Source: Aegilops tauschii subsp. strangulata (taxonomy: Eukaryota > Streptophyta > Magnoliopsida > Poales > Poaceae). From it: 64,000 nt of DNA. Positions 13,074 through 23,838 of this stretch are shown one piece after another. Position numbers and translations under genes: made by a program. A model generated the notes under the pieces. The model was not told where the DNA came from, did not search any database, and worked only from the letters and a program-made list of their open reading frames with translations. Within the stretch, counting starts at the first letter, position 1. Each line of letters starts with the position of its first letter. Location of the stretch: assembly GCF_002575655.3 (NCBI RefSeq), contig NC_053040.3, positions 457,174,780 through 457,238,779 of the forward strand, read 5' to 3'.

Positions 13074-14094
13074 ATGTTAGCAATTGCCGCATTTTATGAA
13101 ATTTGGCAAATGGATGTCAAAACGGCAATCCTTCATGGATTTCTTAAAGAAGAATTGTATATGATGCAACCAGAAGGTTTTGTCGATCCTAAAGGTGCTA
13201 ACAAAGTGTGCAAGCTCCAGCGATCCATCTATGGATTGGTGCAAGCATCTCGGAGTTGGAATATACACTTTGATGAGGTGATCCAAGCATATGATTTTAT
13301 ACAACCTTATGGTGAAGCCTGTATTTACAAGAAAGTGAGTGGGAGCTCTGTAGCATTTCTGATATTATATGTGGATGACATATTGTTGATTGGAAATGAT
13401 ATAGAATTTCTGGATAGCATAAAAGGATACTTGAATAAGAATTTTTCAATAAAAGACCTCGGTAAAGCTACTTATGTATTGGGCATGAAGATCTATGGAG
13501 ATAGATCGAGACGCTTAATAGAACATTCACAAAGCACATACCTTGACAAAGTTTTGAAGAAGTTCAAAATGGATCAGTCAAAGAAAGGGTTCTTGCCTGC
13601 ATTGCAAGGTATGAAGTTGAGTAGGACTCAAATCCCGACCACGGCAGAAGATAGAGAGAGAATGAAAGTCATTTCCTATGCCTCAGCCATAGGTTCTATA
13701 AAGTATGCCATGCTATGTACCATACCTATTGTGTACCCTGCCATAAGTTTGGCAAAGAGGTACAATAGTAATCTAGGAGTAGATCACTGGACAGTGGTCA
13801 AAATTATCCTTATTTACCTAAGAGGACTAAGGAAATATTTCTCGGTTATGGAGGTGATAAAGAGTTCGTCGTAAAGAGTTACGTCGATGCAAGCTTTGCC
13901 ACCGATTCAGATGACCCTGAGTCTCAATCTGGATACGTATTGAAAGTGGGAGCAATTAGCTAGAGTAGCTCTATGCAGAGCATTGTAGAAATAGAAATTT
14001 GTAAAATACATACGGATCTGAATGTGGCAGACCCGTTGACTAAACCACTCTCACAAGCAAAACATGATCACACCTTAGTACTCTTTGGGTGTTA
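13074..14094 (+). pseudogene. Angela-type reverse transcriptase core and deleted RNase H
   Basis: Open for 266 codons to 13874. It contains WQMDVKTAILHG, the KLQRSIYGL block and the intact catalytic YVDDILLIGND motif (about 13369). The RNase H part begins SYVDASFATDSDDPESQSGYV, but a deletion at about 13965-13990 removes the centre and joins directly to the C-terminal EICKIHTDLNVADPLTKPL segment. RNase H catalytic residues after the first Asp are therefore lost. Downstream comes the 3' untranslated part with tandem repeats. Confidence 0.85.
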
Positions 14095-14234
14095 GTCACA
14101 TGGTGATGTGAACTAGATTATTGACTCTAGTAAACCCTTTGGGTGTTGGTCACATGGTGATGTGAACTATGGGTGTTAATCACATGGAGATGTGAACTAT
14201 TGGTGTTAATCACATGGCGATGTGAACTAGATTA
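14084..14234 (+). repeat. Tandem repeat in the 3' untranslated part of the Angela-type element
   Basis: Four to five diverged copies of a roughly 30-60 bp unit built on gggtgttaatcacatggtg followed by atgtgaacta; two copies also carry gattattgact. The array ends at the insertion point of element B. Confidence 0.8.
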
Positions 14235-14422
14235 TTGACTGTCGGTGTACTAAAAGAGGGGCACGCTTTTGTACCCCTTTACCTGTGCACGGGCAGTCGG
14301 AGCCGCGCCCACGGTCACGCCAAGTAGAGCAGGGGAGGTAAGCCAAGGTAAGACGAAAGCCCAAGATAACAAGAGCAACGCCAAGGCCAAGACCACAAAA
14401 GAGTAGAGGGACGACGCAGGTT

Positions 14423-14716
14423 CCCCCGGCAAGACCCTTGCCGGGCCAGCTCGCCCCACACCAACAGAGTAAGCCACCCTTGAGCCCACGGTCCCCAACG
14501 CCATCATCCAAGTGGGGCCAGGGCTCGGGAAGGCACCTCTATGGTGGCATGCAGATCTTTGTGAAGACATATTCAAGATTAGATGAGGATTAGAAGACGA
14601 CGATCCTCGGCAAGATCCTTGCCGAGGAAAGCCACCAGACCCCCCGGACAGGCCCTTGCCGGGGACGACAGCGCGCCACGGCAAGACCCTTGCCGGGCCA
14701 CACGGCAAGGCCCTCA
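14423..14716. repeat. Hairpin cluster GGCAAG...CTTGCC in element B 5' LTR
   Basis: Four inverted-repeat units of the form (C)CGGCAAGACCCTTGCCGG occur at about 14424, 14604, 14644 and 14678, plus a half unit at 14701. Each could form a 6-9 bp stem with a 3-4 base loop. The same unit recurs in gag, pol and the 3' region. Confidence 0.85.
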
Positions 14717-15119
14717 CTAAGGGGCCACCGCCAGGCCCACGCCAACTAAGCTTCCACCGCCGTTCACATGCAGCTGCCAGCCCAACCAGCTGGGCGGGCA
14801 CCTGCGTGGCAACATGCAGTTTCCAGGCCAACTCATCGAGCGCCTGCGTGGCGCATGCAGATCTTCGTGAAGGCTCCACCACCGCGCCACCTCAGCTGCC
14901 TGCCTGCCTACATGGCACCACACGCATCGCTGGCCAAGGCGCGTGTCGAAGCGAGGAGGAGCGGCGACGGACAGGACGGGCCTCGCCCCCGTCCCCGATA
15001 AAGCAAGGGGACACCTAAGCTACGCATTAAATGCGTCTTGTCCTATAATACGAGCGATAAGCTCAGGGCACTGTACGCCCTTCCACCTCCTGTGTGCCAC
15101 TGTGGCAGCCTCTTCCGAC

Positions 15120-15127
15120 TATAAAAG
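15120..15127 (+). promoter_or_regulatory. TATA box of element B 5' LTR
   Basis: gactATAAAAGGGGGCCC; the same box is at 25277-25283 in the 3' LTR. The element RNA should start about 30 bp further on. Confidence 0.7.
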
Positions 15128-15381
15128 GGGGCCCATGGCATACTGGAGAAGGATTCGACTCTTTCGAACCACGCACTGACCACAGCTAGTTCGAGAGCTC
15201 AAGAACTCTCTGAAATACACCCACCAAAGCAGGACTAGGGTTTTACGCATCCTTGCGGCCCGAACCTGGGTAAACGATCCTTCTGCCGTCTACTGGCCCT
15301 GCTCTTCTCACAACCCCGCGCCCCGGCAACCGTAGTAGGGATTCTTGTGATCCCATAGGTGTCGTTCCACACCGACATCTT

Positions 15382-15398
15382 TGGCGCGCCAAGTAGGG
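15382..15398 (+). other. Element B primer-binding site
   Basis: Starts TGGCGCGCCAAGTAGGG four bases after the LTR. TGGCG is the usual beginning of gypsy primer sites of non-Met type; I cannot name the tRNA. TTGGCGCGCCAA is a perfect 12-bp palindrome. Confidence 0.6.
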
Positions 15399-15452
15399 CG
15401 GCGCAATTGAGAGAATCTGTTCTAGTAGTTAGCCTAGCAGTTCTTCGTCGCC

Positions 15453-17443
15453 ATGGCTCCTAAGAAGAAGACGGCCACGGCGATCGGCTCGTTGGGAGCC
15501 GAACGGCCCGTGGCGGTGCGGACGAGCAGTGGACCGGTCGCGGACAGGACCCGGGCCGCGGTCCGCGAGCACCAGCATCGCCCAGGCAGTCAGAGCCTGG
15601 CGAGCGGTGTCGTTCGTGCACCAGACGACCGGCCGCACGTCGCCAGATCCAAAGACGGAGCTGCCCCCCCGCAGGCGGCGCGGGGCCCTCCAGGGGTGTC
15701 GTTGTGCCACCTCCGGGCGGCGCAGCGACCTCCAAGACACAGACACCGGCGACCACCGCGCGCTCTTCCCATGGTGCGTGCACCGAGCAGCGTCACCACG
15801 TTGGTGCCCCTGGGCACCGCTGTGGGAAGAGCCCTGTGCGCCATCCGCAAGACGAAGGGGTTCAGCACGCTCGCCGAAGCGCTGGCGAAAATGGCACGCA
15901 GCCGCTGGGTTGTATCGGAGCTCCTTCTAACATAGTTAGAAGTCAAAGCGCGCCGCGATCCACACAGCTATCGCCGCCGCCCACGCTAGCGGAAGCTTTG
16001 GCACGCGCGCAGCTGCTCCTCGACTTCCCTCCTGCTGCGGAGAAGCTCGACGAGTGGAGGGCCACCATCCGGAGCCTCGTCGCCGTCGCAAACAAAGACG
16101 ATCCGCGACCGGCGGGACCCTCGGGTCGGCGCTCCATCGAGCCAACACATGCTGGCGCTGGGAGGACCGGGGGAGCTGCGGCCACGGTGCACTCTCCTCC
16201 TCCTCGCCAGCCGCCGCGGGCGTCTGCCTGTCGCGACGACGCTTGTGATAACATCTCCATAGCATCTTCCGACCCACGGACCCTCCGCGACCAGCGCCAG
16301 GTCCTTCGGGAGCGAGCTCATGAAGACGCTCGAGCCATCGTCGAGCGCCAGCTCGAAACGCTCCGCCAGTCGGACAAGCAGGCGGGACCCACTATGGACC
16401 ACCCAACACCGGGGGGCTCCGGCGGCCTACCTTACGAGGTGGGCTGCCCGGCCTTTACCCGTGAGCTGCGGCAGTTCCAGTGGCCGTCCCACCGCACGTT
16501 CAAGCCTGACGTCGGCGAGAAGTACACTGGCAAGACCCATCCATCCGAGTTTCTCAACATCTACACCATCGCGATGTAGGCTGCTGGGGCTCGCGACGAC
16601 AAGGTGCTTGCCAACTATTTCCCGCTGGCGCTCTAGCCCAATGTGATGTCTTGGTTGATGCACTTGCCGGTGGATTCCATTTCTTCTTGGTCGGATCTGT
16701 GCCATGAGTTCGTTGGCGCCTTCATAGGAGGCCACCAAGCTCATGGCCAGGCCAGTGATCTGCATATCATTCCCCAGAAGGAAGGGGAGACACTGCGCAA
16801 GTACATCCAGAGATTCAGCCGGGTGCGGTACAACATCCTCGACGTTCATCCCGCCGCTGTGATTAGCGCGTTCCACCAGAACGTGCGCAATCGCAAGATG
16901 CGCGAGGAGCTGGCGATGACCAAGGTTAAGGATGTGACCAAGCTCTACGTTCTGGCCGATAGGTGCGCCCGGGCTAAAGACGAAAGGAAGTACCCTGGCG
17001 AAGTCGCTGGCGCGGAAACCGACTCTACCGATGAAGACGCCGCCACCCCGTCGAAGAAGGGCCGGTGTCGCAACAGGAAACTCAAAGGCAAGGCCGTGCT
17101 TGCCGTTGAGGGATCCGGCAATACCGGTGCCAGCAAGAAGGTCAAGGCAGACGCCCCCGGCAAGGAGATTGCCGGGTGCGCCGCCTGCCGGGCCTTAGCG
17201 GCTACCGACAAGCCAGGAAGCTCCGGCAAGCAATACTGCAAGATCCACCGCACCAAGGGCCACGACCTCCAAAACTGCCGACAAGTCGAGCTGCTTGCTG
17301 AGAAGCAAAAGGCTGAGTATGAGAGGCGGGACAAGGAGAAGGACCAGGACGGTGCTGAGGGATCTGGCAAGAAGCGTGGCGGCCAAGGAGGCCACCCCAG
17401 CAAGGACAACCAGCAAGAGAGGCCCGCCCAGGGCCGCAACTAG
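15453..17443 (+). pseudogene. Element B gag (degraded)
   Basis: The ATG at 15453 (gccATGGCTCC) opens a basic N-terminus (MAPKKKTA). A frameshift between about 15700 and 15935 moves coding into the frame that stays open to 16579. The retrotransposon gag domain follows (YTGKTHPSEFLNIY ... MSWLMHLP ... FVGAFIGGHQ ... LRKYIQRFSRVRYNI), then a charged linker and a variant zinc knuckle, CKIHRTKGHDLQNC. In-frame TAG stops at 16577, 16634 and 17441 all sit where CAG is expected. The gag would build the particle and bind RNA. Peptides such as PGKEIAG come from a GGCAAG hairpin inside the coding sequence. Confidence 0.85.
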
Positions 17444-18505
17444 AAACAAGAAGACGATGATCACGACGAGGACGACGAGTCTGGTGAGCAAGGGTTCTAG
17501 AAGGCTACGGAGGCCATGTGCGTCGATGGCGGTGCCTCACTGCATACCTATCACCGCCAGATCAAGCAGTGGGCGCGTGAGATTACAGCAGCAGAGCCGT
17601 CGTTCGACGCTCAGAAGCCGCTGAAGTGGTCCGGCACGCCCCTCATCTTTGACGCCGATGACCACCCTGACCGCATTGCCGCGGTCGGGTGTTTGCCATT
17701 GTTGGTCTCACCAACGATACGCAACCTCAGGGTGAACAAGATGTGGGTTGACGGCGGGGCCGGCCTGAACCTGATCTCTCCTGTCGTGATCAAAAAGTTG
17801 CAAATCCCTGATGGAGACCTTGAGGAAACGGGCAAGTTTCAAGGGGTCAGTCCGGGGAGGAGCCAGCCGAAGGGGAAGGTCACGCTGCCCGTGACATTTG
17901 GAGGAGAGTTGAACTACAGGACGGAGAGGATCGTCTTCGATGTGGCCGAGATCCCCTTTCCCTACAACGGGATCCTCGGCCGCCCGGCACTAGCCAAGTT
18001 CATGGCGGCGTCACACTACGCCTACAACATGCTAAAGATGCCCGGGCCGTTGACCATCATCTCCGTCCCCTCCGACAAGAAGGACGTGCTGATCTGCGCC
18101 GACCAACTCTACCGAGAAGCAGTTGCAGCAGCTGCCGTCACGGCACCTGCTCCTGCCGCTGAAGGCCCGGAGGGAAGAAGAAGCCCGACAAGACCTCTCG
18201 CACCCACTCCGGCAAGCGCACCTCCTCGGAGTGTTGTGCTACCATCGAGGACGTGCCAGAGAGCTCTACCGACAAGAGCAAGAGATCCAGAGCCGAGCCG
18301 CCGCAGACCAAGAAGGTGCCCGTCAGGGAGGATGGCACGGGAGGGGCCTTCACCATAGGCTCCACCCTCGACAGCAAATAGGAAGGCGCGCTCGTCACCT
18401 TCCTGCGGGCGAATGTCGACGTGTTTGCGTGGCAAGCATCCGACATCCCCGGTGTTCCCAGGGAGGTGATTGAGCACCACCTAGCCGTCTGCCTCCACGC
18501 GCGGC
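17444..18505 (+). pseudogene. Element B aspartic protease and linker (degraded)
   Basis: After another TAG (17498) the frame from 17516 carries the gypsy protease. The active-site motif is VDGGAGLNLIS (about 17748), the Tat-like variant of D-S/T-G-A, and the flap/hydrophobic block FPYNGILGRPAL is at about 17960. Coding is lost to a frameshift at about 18130-18300. It continues in a third frame (KKVPVREDG ... FLRANVDVFAW) with a TAG at 18379, leading to the pre-RT segment. The protease would release gag, RT and integrase. Confidence 0.82.
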
Positions 18506-19924
18506 CCGTCAGAAGGTCAGAAAGCAGGCTCTGGAGATGCAGGAGTTCATCACAGAGGAGATCAGGAAGTTGGAAGCGGCAGGTTTGGTGAGAGGAGTGC
18601 TCCACCCGACGTGGTTGGCCAATCCGGTAGTGGTGCGCAAGGCGAATGGGAAGTGGAGGCTGTGTATTGATTACACAGATATCAATAAGGCTTGTCCTAA
18701 GGACCCCTTCCCGTTGCCGCGCATCGACCAGATTGTTGACTCCACAGCCGGGTGTGATCTGTTATCGTTCCTCGACGCCTACTCTGGCTACCACCAGATC
18801 TTCATGACAAGAGAGGATGAAGAGAAGACAACATTCATCACCCCATGTGGCACGTATTGCTTTTTACGGATGCCTTTTGGGTTGAAGAGTGCTGGCTCAA
18901 CATTCGCAAGAGCAGTGAACCTCAGCTCCATAGAAATATGGAGGCATACATGGATGACATAGTGGTCAAAACCAAGGACGGGCCAACTCTTGTGCAAGAT
19001 CTGGAAGAGACATTTGCCAACCTGCGCAAGATCAACCTCAAGCTGAACCCTGACAAGTGTGTCTTCGGCGTCCCGTCCGGCAAGCTTCTCGGGTTCTTTG
19101 TGTCACAGCGCGGGATCGAGGCAAACCCAGACAAAATCAAGGCTATTGAGCAGATTGAGGTGCCCAAGCGGATCAAAGATGTGCGTCGGCTCACCGGCTG
19201 CGTTGCCGCCATGAGCCGATTCATCTCCAAGTCCGCCGAGCGCGCCCGTCCTTTCTTCAAAATGTGGAAGAAGGCATGCCCAATGGAGTGGACCCCAAAA
19301 GCCGAGGCAGCATTGCAGGATCTGAAGAAATACCTTTCCTCCACGCCAATACTGGTTGCGCCTAAACCACAAGAGCCGTTGCTGCTATATCTGGCGGCGA
19401 CGAATCAAGTGGTTAGCGCCGCACTGGTGGCACAGAGGGAGGTCGACGAGGAAGCAGTGACGGCGGCAGAACCAGCGGATGGCAAGCCAAAGATTCCCCC
19501 GGCAGGGCCTGGTGCCGGCAAGGCGTGGCCCCCGGCAGAGTCTGATGCCACCAAGGCAGTGCCCGCGCAGTCGAGTGAGGTGGTGCAGAAGAAGAAGATG
19601 ATGCAGCACCCGGTTTACTTTGTCAGCTGCCTCTTGCAGGGGGCTAGGTCGAGGTATTCCGGTGTGCAAAAGTTGCTCTTCAGCCTCCTTATGGCCTCGA
19701 GGAAGCTGCGTCATTACTTCCAAGCCCACGAGATCACTGTCGTCACCCGCCTCCCGTTGCAACGGATACTGCATAACCTAGATGCAACCGGAAGGATTGT
19801 GGAATGGGCCTTGGAGATATCAAGTTTCGGTTTGAAGTTTGAAAGTACCTCGACAATTCAGAGCAGAGTCTTCGCGGAGTTCATTGCAGAATGGACCTCG
19901 ACGCCTGACGAAGAAATCCAGTAG
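18506..19924 (+). pseudogene. Element B reverse transcriptase and RNase H (degraded)
   Basis: The RT N-terminal half is open at 18537-18935 (EEIRKLEAAGLVRGV ... NGKWRLCIDYTDINKACPKD ... LDAYSGYHQI). A frameshift near 18930 moves to the frame holding the catalytic YMDD at 18947-18958, followed by the thumb and connection (LNPDKCVFGV ... LLGFFVSQRGIEANP) and the gypsy RNase H (VYFVSCLLQGARSRY ... LHNLDATGRIVEWALEI). Within RNase H about 45 residues rich in Ala, Pro and Lys (about 19440-19590) are inserted between strands; the piece includes a hairpin-derived PPAGPGAGK. The frame ends at TAG 19922-19924. Confidence 0.88.
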
Positions 19925-20370
19925 ACCCCTTGCCCCGGCAAGGAAGCAGACCGCGACTGGATCATGTAGTTTGATGGGGCTTTCTCGCTGCAAGGCGCCG
20001 GTGCCGGTGTGCTGCTTGTCGCGCCCACCGGAGAGAACCTCAAGTACGTGATCCAGATGCACTTCCCCAGGGATATGTCCACCAACAACACTGCTGAGTA
20101 CGAGGGATTGCTTGCCGGTCTCAGGATCGCGGTAGACCTCGGGGTTACGAAGCTCATCGTCAGGGGTGACTCGTAGCTCGTTGTCAGACAGGTCAACAAG
20201 GATTATCGGAGCCCATTGATGGAGGCTTACGTAGATGAGGTGAGGAAGCCGGAGGAACGCTTTGACGGTATCCAAGCGGAGCACATCCCCCGAGTGGAAA
20301 ACGACATCGCCGATTACCTGTCAAAGCGTGCTGCATTCAAGCTACCTGTGGAACCAGGTACCTTTTTGCT
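19925..20370 (+). pseudogene. Element B second, archaeal-type RNase H (aRNH)
   Basis: A separate RNase H fold follows the gypsy one. The order is FDGAFSLQGAGAGVLL (first catalytic Asp), NNTAEYEGLLAGLRIA (Glu), LIVRGDS (second Asp) and HIPRVENDIADYLSK (last Asp region). Such an added domain is diagnostic of Tat elements, where it is thought to help or replace the original RNase H. TAG stops at 19967 and 20174 interrupt it; the second stands where LIVRGDSQLV would need Gln. All four acidic positions remain readable. Confidence 0.85.
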
Positions 20371-21843
20371 TCGGTTAACTCAACCATCCGTCGAGCCATC
20401 GACGGGGCAGAACAAGTGGAGGAAGTCAGGTCCCGGCAAGTACTTTCCTACCGAGCCCCCTGGGGCAGCCAGCAAGGGTGCTGCCGTGGACGCTGAGCCT
20501 GTCCAAGAGCAACTAGCTTCGGCAGCCCTGGCCGTAGAGACAACCGCTCCCATGGCGGAAGAAATGCCTTTGGTCCTTGCCGTCGAGCCCCAGGCTCCGG
20601 CATGGGCGCAGCATACCGTCCAATTCCTCCAAACAGGGGAGCTTCCTGAGGAGCTGGAAGAAGCAGAAAAAGTAGCCCGTCGGTCCGCCCTGTACCAGTT
20701 CGTCGATGACGTCCTGTACAGGAGAAGGCCAAACGGTGTGAAATTGAAGTGCATCCCCCGGGAGGAAGGACTGGAGCTGTTGGTGGAGATACACGGAGGC
20801 ATATGTGGCTCCCACATAGGGCCGAGGGCCCTTGCCGGGAAGGCCTTCCGGCAAGGTTTCTTCTGGACCACCGCCCTCCAGGATGCGACGGCACTAGTAA
20901 TCAAGTGTGAAGCGTGCCAGTTCCATTCAAAGAAGCTTCATCAACCAGCTCAAGCCCTTGAAACAATCCCTCTCTCCTGGCCATTCTCGGTCTGGGGGCT
21001 CGATATACTGGGCCCTTTCCCCCGCGCTGTCGGGGGCTTTGTGTACTTGTACGTTGCAATCGACAAGTTCACAAAGTGGCCGGAGGTGGAAGCAGTGAGA
21101 AAGGTGACTGCTCAGTCAGCCGTCAAGTTCTTCAAGGGACTGGTCTGCTGTTTTGGTGTGCCAAACAGAGTCATCACCGACAACGGCACGCAGTTCACAA
21201 GCCACATCTTCATGCAATACATTCAAGACCTCGGTAGCAAGGTCTGTTTTGCTTCCGTGGCACACCCACGGAGCAACGGCCAAGCGGAGAGGGCAAATGC
21301 TGAAGTGTTGTGAGGCCTGAGAACGAAGACCTTTGACAAGCTGCACAAGAGTGGAAGGCGGTGGATTGATGAGTTGCCAGTGGTTCTTTGGTCGATCAGG
21401 ACGACGCCAAATCGAGCCACCGGCCAGACACCTTTTGCCCTGGTATACGGGGCAGAAGCAGTTCTCCCCACGGAACTCATATATATATGGGTTACCTCGA
21501 GTGCTCTTTATGATGAGCTTGAGCAAGAGCAGTTGCACCAAGATGACGCAATGCTCCTTGAGGAAGATCGTCTTCGGGCGGCTGTGAGAGCAGCACGCTA
21601 CCAGCAAGCCTTGCGCTGCTACCATAGCCGCAAGGTTCATGCCCGAAGCTTTGAGGAAGGCGACCTTGTTCTTCGGCGCGTTCAGCCGGCCAAGAATTCC
21701 AACAAGTTGACGCCGAAGTGGGAAGGCCCTTATCGGGTAATGCGAGTCACCAGGTCCGGCGCAGTCCGCCTGGAGACCGAAGATGCCGTCCCAGTGAGCA
21801 ACTCCTGGAACATCGAGCATCTTCGCAAGTTTTACCCATAAGG
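20371..21843 (+). pseudogene. Element B integrase (one nonsense codon)
   Basis: A long linker leads to the HHCC zinc finger (EIHGGICGSHIG ... CEACQFHSKK). The catalytic core has Asp at 21002-21004 (LDILGPFP), Asp at 21179-21181 (TDNGTQF) and Glu at 21287-21289 (GQAERAN), with exact D-X35-E spacing. A TGA at 21311 splits the core from the C-terminal part (WIDELPVVLWSIRTTP ... EGDLVLRRVQP ... KWEGPYRVMRV ... NIEHLRKFYP). The frame finishes at TAA 21841-21843. No chromodomain follows, as expected for Tat elements. Confidence 0.9.
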
Positions 21844-23096
21844 CGCGGCTTGCCGGGCCTCCCGGCAAGCCACCTTTTGTACAAGCTTTGCCGGCAAGGC
21901 ATGTGACCCTTTGTACAAAGCCAGGCGCAGACCCTGAGCATAAATAAATGAAGCGCTGGCGCCCTAAGTCATAGCATGCATGCTAGGTCGAGTCTCTTCC
22001 TTGGTTAGTGTTGATAGTGCTTAGCGGCGACTAACCCCTAGCCTAGAGGTTGAGTGCGCGTCTATCTGTTTCTTTTCTGTCCTCCTTTGGTTCGCAGGGC
22101 ACACGAGCACTTCTGCTGAGCTACTTGGGAAGAAGGAAACGGACCGGCGTCCCGACCCCGGCAAACGAGAGTTGCCGGGGGCTGCAAGCATAAGGAGCCA
22201 ACCGCGGCAAGATGAGGTTGCCGGGGGCTGCAGATCCAGATAAGTCTTTCATCCTCTATCATGTATTTCGGAACGGAACTGGGGCATGTCGAACCTCATT
22301 TTTATCTCAAAGTCGCCGTGCTCCCCTTTTTCCTATACCTAAGGGTTATTTCCTGGGTCCGGATTTGGTTGTAGCTGCGGCGGCAAGGAGGTAGAATGAG
22401 GAGCCTAAAGCCCGCTTCATCCCTGCCTCCGCCAAGAGCGCGAGAATGGTCAAGTGGAGTGGGGGGACGGCAAGGCCTGTTGCCGGGCGAAAAACGTTTA
22501 TCTTAAACAATAACAAGGATTCGCTCCTTGTCGCGGGATTTACCCACGAACGAAAAATCCGGCAAGCATCCCTTTTTCATTAAAAACATCCCATACAGGT
22601 ACAGTTCATATGGAATGAAAAACATGAGCAAGGGGATTACAAGTTCTAAATTTAACGAAGGCCCGCAGGCTTACAAACTAAAAAAGAGATAATATGCCCG
22701 TAATCCCTTTCTTATCCCTCTCCTCAGGAGGTAGGTCCAGGAGGCGAAAGGGCAAAAGGGGTGCCTAGGCGAGCTACGAGCAGCAGAAAGCACCAAGAGA
22801 ACACCTCGGCGGCCGCCCACGGATGGGCCGGTGATGACGGTGCCGGGAAAAGAGCTGGAAGACGAGGCGGCAGGACCGGCAATACGCTATGAAGGCGTCG
22901 GTGCCCGCGTACTCCGAGTTGATGGCCTTGCCGCCCGCCCTCTTCCTCTTCCGCAGCCTCCCGACGCCAGCCGCCCAAGGAGACGGCCCCGAGAAGTTCA
23001 AGGAGCTGGCCCCGCCCCGGCAAACCTCTGCCGGAGGAGCGGCCAGGTGCAGATGCTGCTGCTGCCGCACCCGCCCAGGCGCGGGGAGTCCGACGC
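21844..23096 (+). other. Element B 3' region, part before the antisense gene
   Basis: No sense-strand protein recognised. Further GGCAAG/CTTGCC hairpins lie at about 21848, 21888, 22155, 22203, 22466 and 23015. Minus-strand open frames at 22724-23070 follow the antisense gene's stop and may be its 3' untranslated part; I see no domain in them. Confidence 0.6.
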
Positions 23097-23752
23097 CTAG
23101 TCGAACTCATCCCTGTCATCTGCCCTGCTGTCCTCCTCATCACTTTCGCTCGAGGAAGAGCTTCCATCGTCGGAATCTCCGTCAGAGGAGCTCTCCATGC
23201 AGCACTTCAGGCGAGTTCAGAACTCCCCGAAGACCTTGACGGAGAGCAGGCCGTCCTCCATTAATTTGAAGTAGAGGACGAGGCCCGCCGTCAGGCTGTG
23301 GATGCGAGCGAACATTTTCCACCCACGACGGAGGTACATGACCCGAGGAGCCGGGAAGTCGACGTCGACCCACGTGCCCCCATTCCCACAACCCCTCATG
23401 TGCAATCTGAGGGATTGGGGCCGATCACGCTCCATCTCCCGAGCAAACAGGGCGGGAAGACGGAGACGGCGACGTGGAGGCTGGCGCAGCCTGATGAAGA
23501 ACTCGCGGGGCTGGTCTCCGACATGGCCTTCCATCGGGAAAGGCACCATTGGCGGAGGCGAAGCCGGCGCACCGCCCCGTCCTCCTCTTCGCCGAGCACT
23601 ACGACCTCTGCCACGGTCTCGCCCACGGCCTCGCCCCTCCCTCTTCCCCTCGCGGCCGGTTCCACCACCACGGGTTCAGAAGGAGGAGGGACGCGCTGTC
23701 GAGTGGCGACCCTCGCCGCCACCGTCGAGGGACCCGGGTTCCCTTTCTCCAT
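23097..23752 (-). pseudogene. Antisense gene in element B with a B3-like domain
   Basis: On the minus strand an ATG at 23752 in good plant context (ctcaccATGGAG) opens a polar N-terminus (MEKGNPGPSTVAARVATRQR). A one-base shift before about 23530 moves coding to the frame reading REFFIRLRQPPRRRLRLPALF, then GGTWVDVDFP, RVMYLRRGWKMFARIHSL and GLVLYFKLMEDGLLSVKVFG. The order and spacing of FxxxL, LPxxF, GxxWxV, LxxGWxxFxxxxxL and a closing V-K-V-F strand resembles the plant B3 DNA-binding fold. A TGA at about 23215 interrupts it, after which the same frame reads an acidic Ser/Asp/Glu tail ending at TAG 23097-23099. Antisense ORFs are known in Tat elements; the B3 assignment is my inference. Confidence 0.6.
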
Positions 23753-23830
23753 GGTGAGTGAAGGGAAAAAGCAGAAGCAAGAGGAGATAGATGACAGAAG
23801 AATGCGGGACGCCATCCCCCCTCCCCCCTC

Positions 23831-23838
23831 TTTATAAA
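23831..23838 (-). promoter_or_regulatory. TATA box of the antisense gene in element B
   Basis: The minus strand reads CCCCTTTATAAAGAGGGGGG, about 80 bp before the ATG at 23752, with a pyrimidine-rich leader between. The octamer is palindromic, but only the minus-strand ORF lies downstream at promoter distance. Confidence 0.6.

Larger units (their letters stand above)
11148..14239 (+). mobile_element. Angela/BARE-1-type Ty1-copia element, internal part (5' end missing)
   Basis: Degraded copia coding sequence in the order gag zinc knuckle, protease, integrase, reverse transcriptase, RNase H remnant. The same element continues at 25535 after insertion B, and its 3' LTR begins with the GGAAATATGCCCTAGAGG signature of Angela/BARE-1 LTRs. 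The 5' LTR and most of gag should lie left of the window, beyond element A. Confidence 0.85.
14240..15377 (+). repeat. Element B 5' LTR
   Basis: Begins TGTCGGTGTACTAAAAG, ends CCACACCGACA. It contains a cluster of GGCAAG/CTTGCC hairpins (14423-14716) and a TATA box at 15120, leaving roughly 230 bp of transcribed LTR. It is 43 bp shorter than the 3' copy, mainly because it lacks one hairpin unit. Confidence 0.93.

Noticed and set aside
14084..14234. CRISPR-like regular repeat
   Set aside because: Adjacent diverged copies without unique spacers, in a plant retrotransposon 3' region; an ordinary tandem repeat.
20380..20904. Minus-strand frames opposite the integrase linker of element B
   Set aside because: Antisense shadows of the pol frame; unlike the gene at 23097-23752 they have no promoter or domain.
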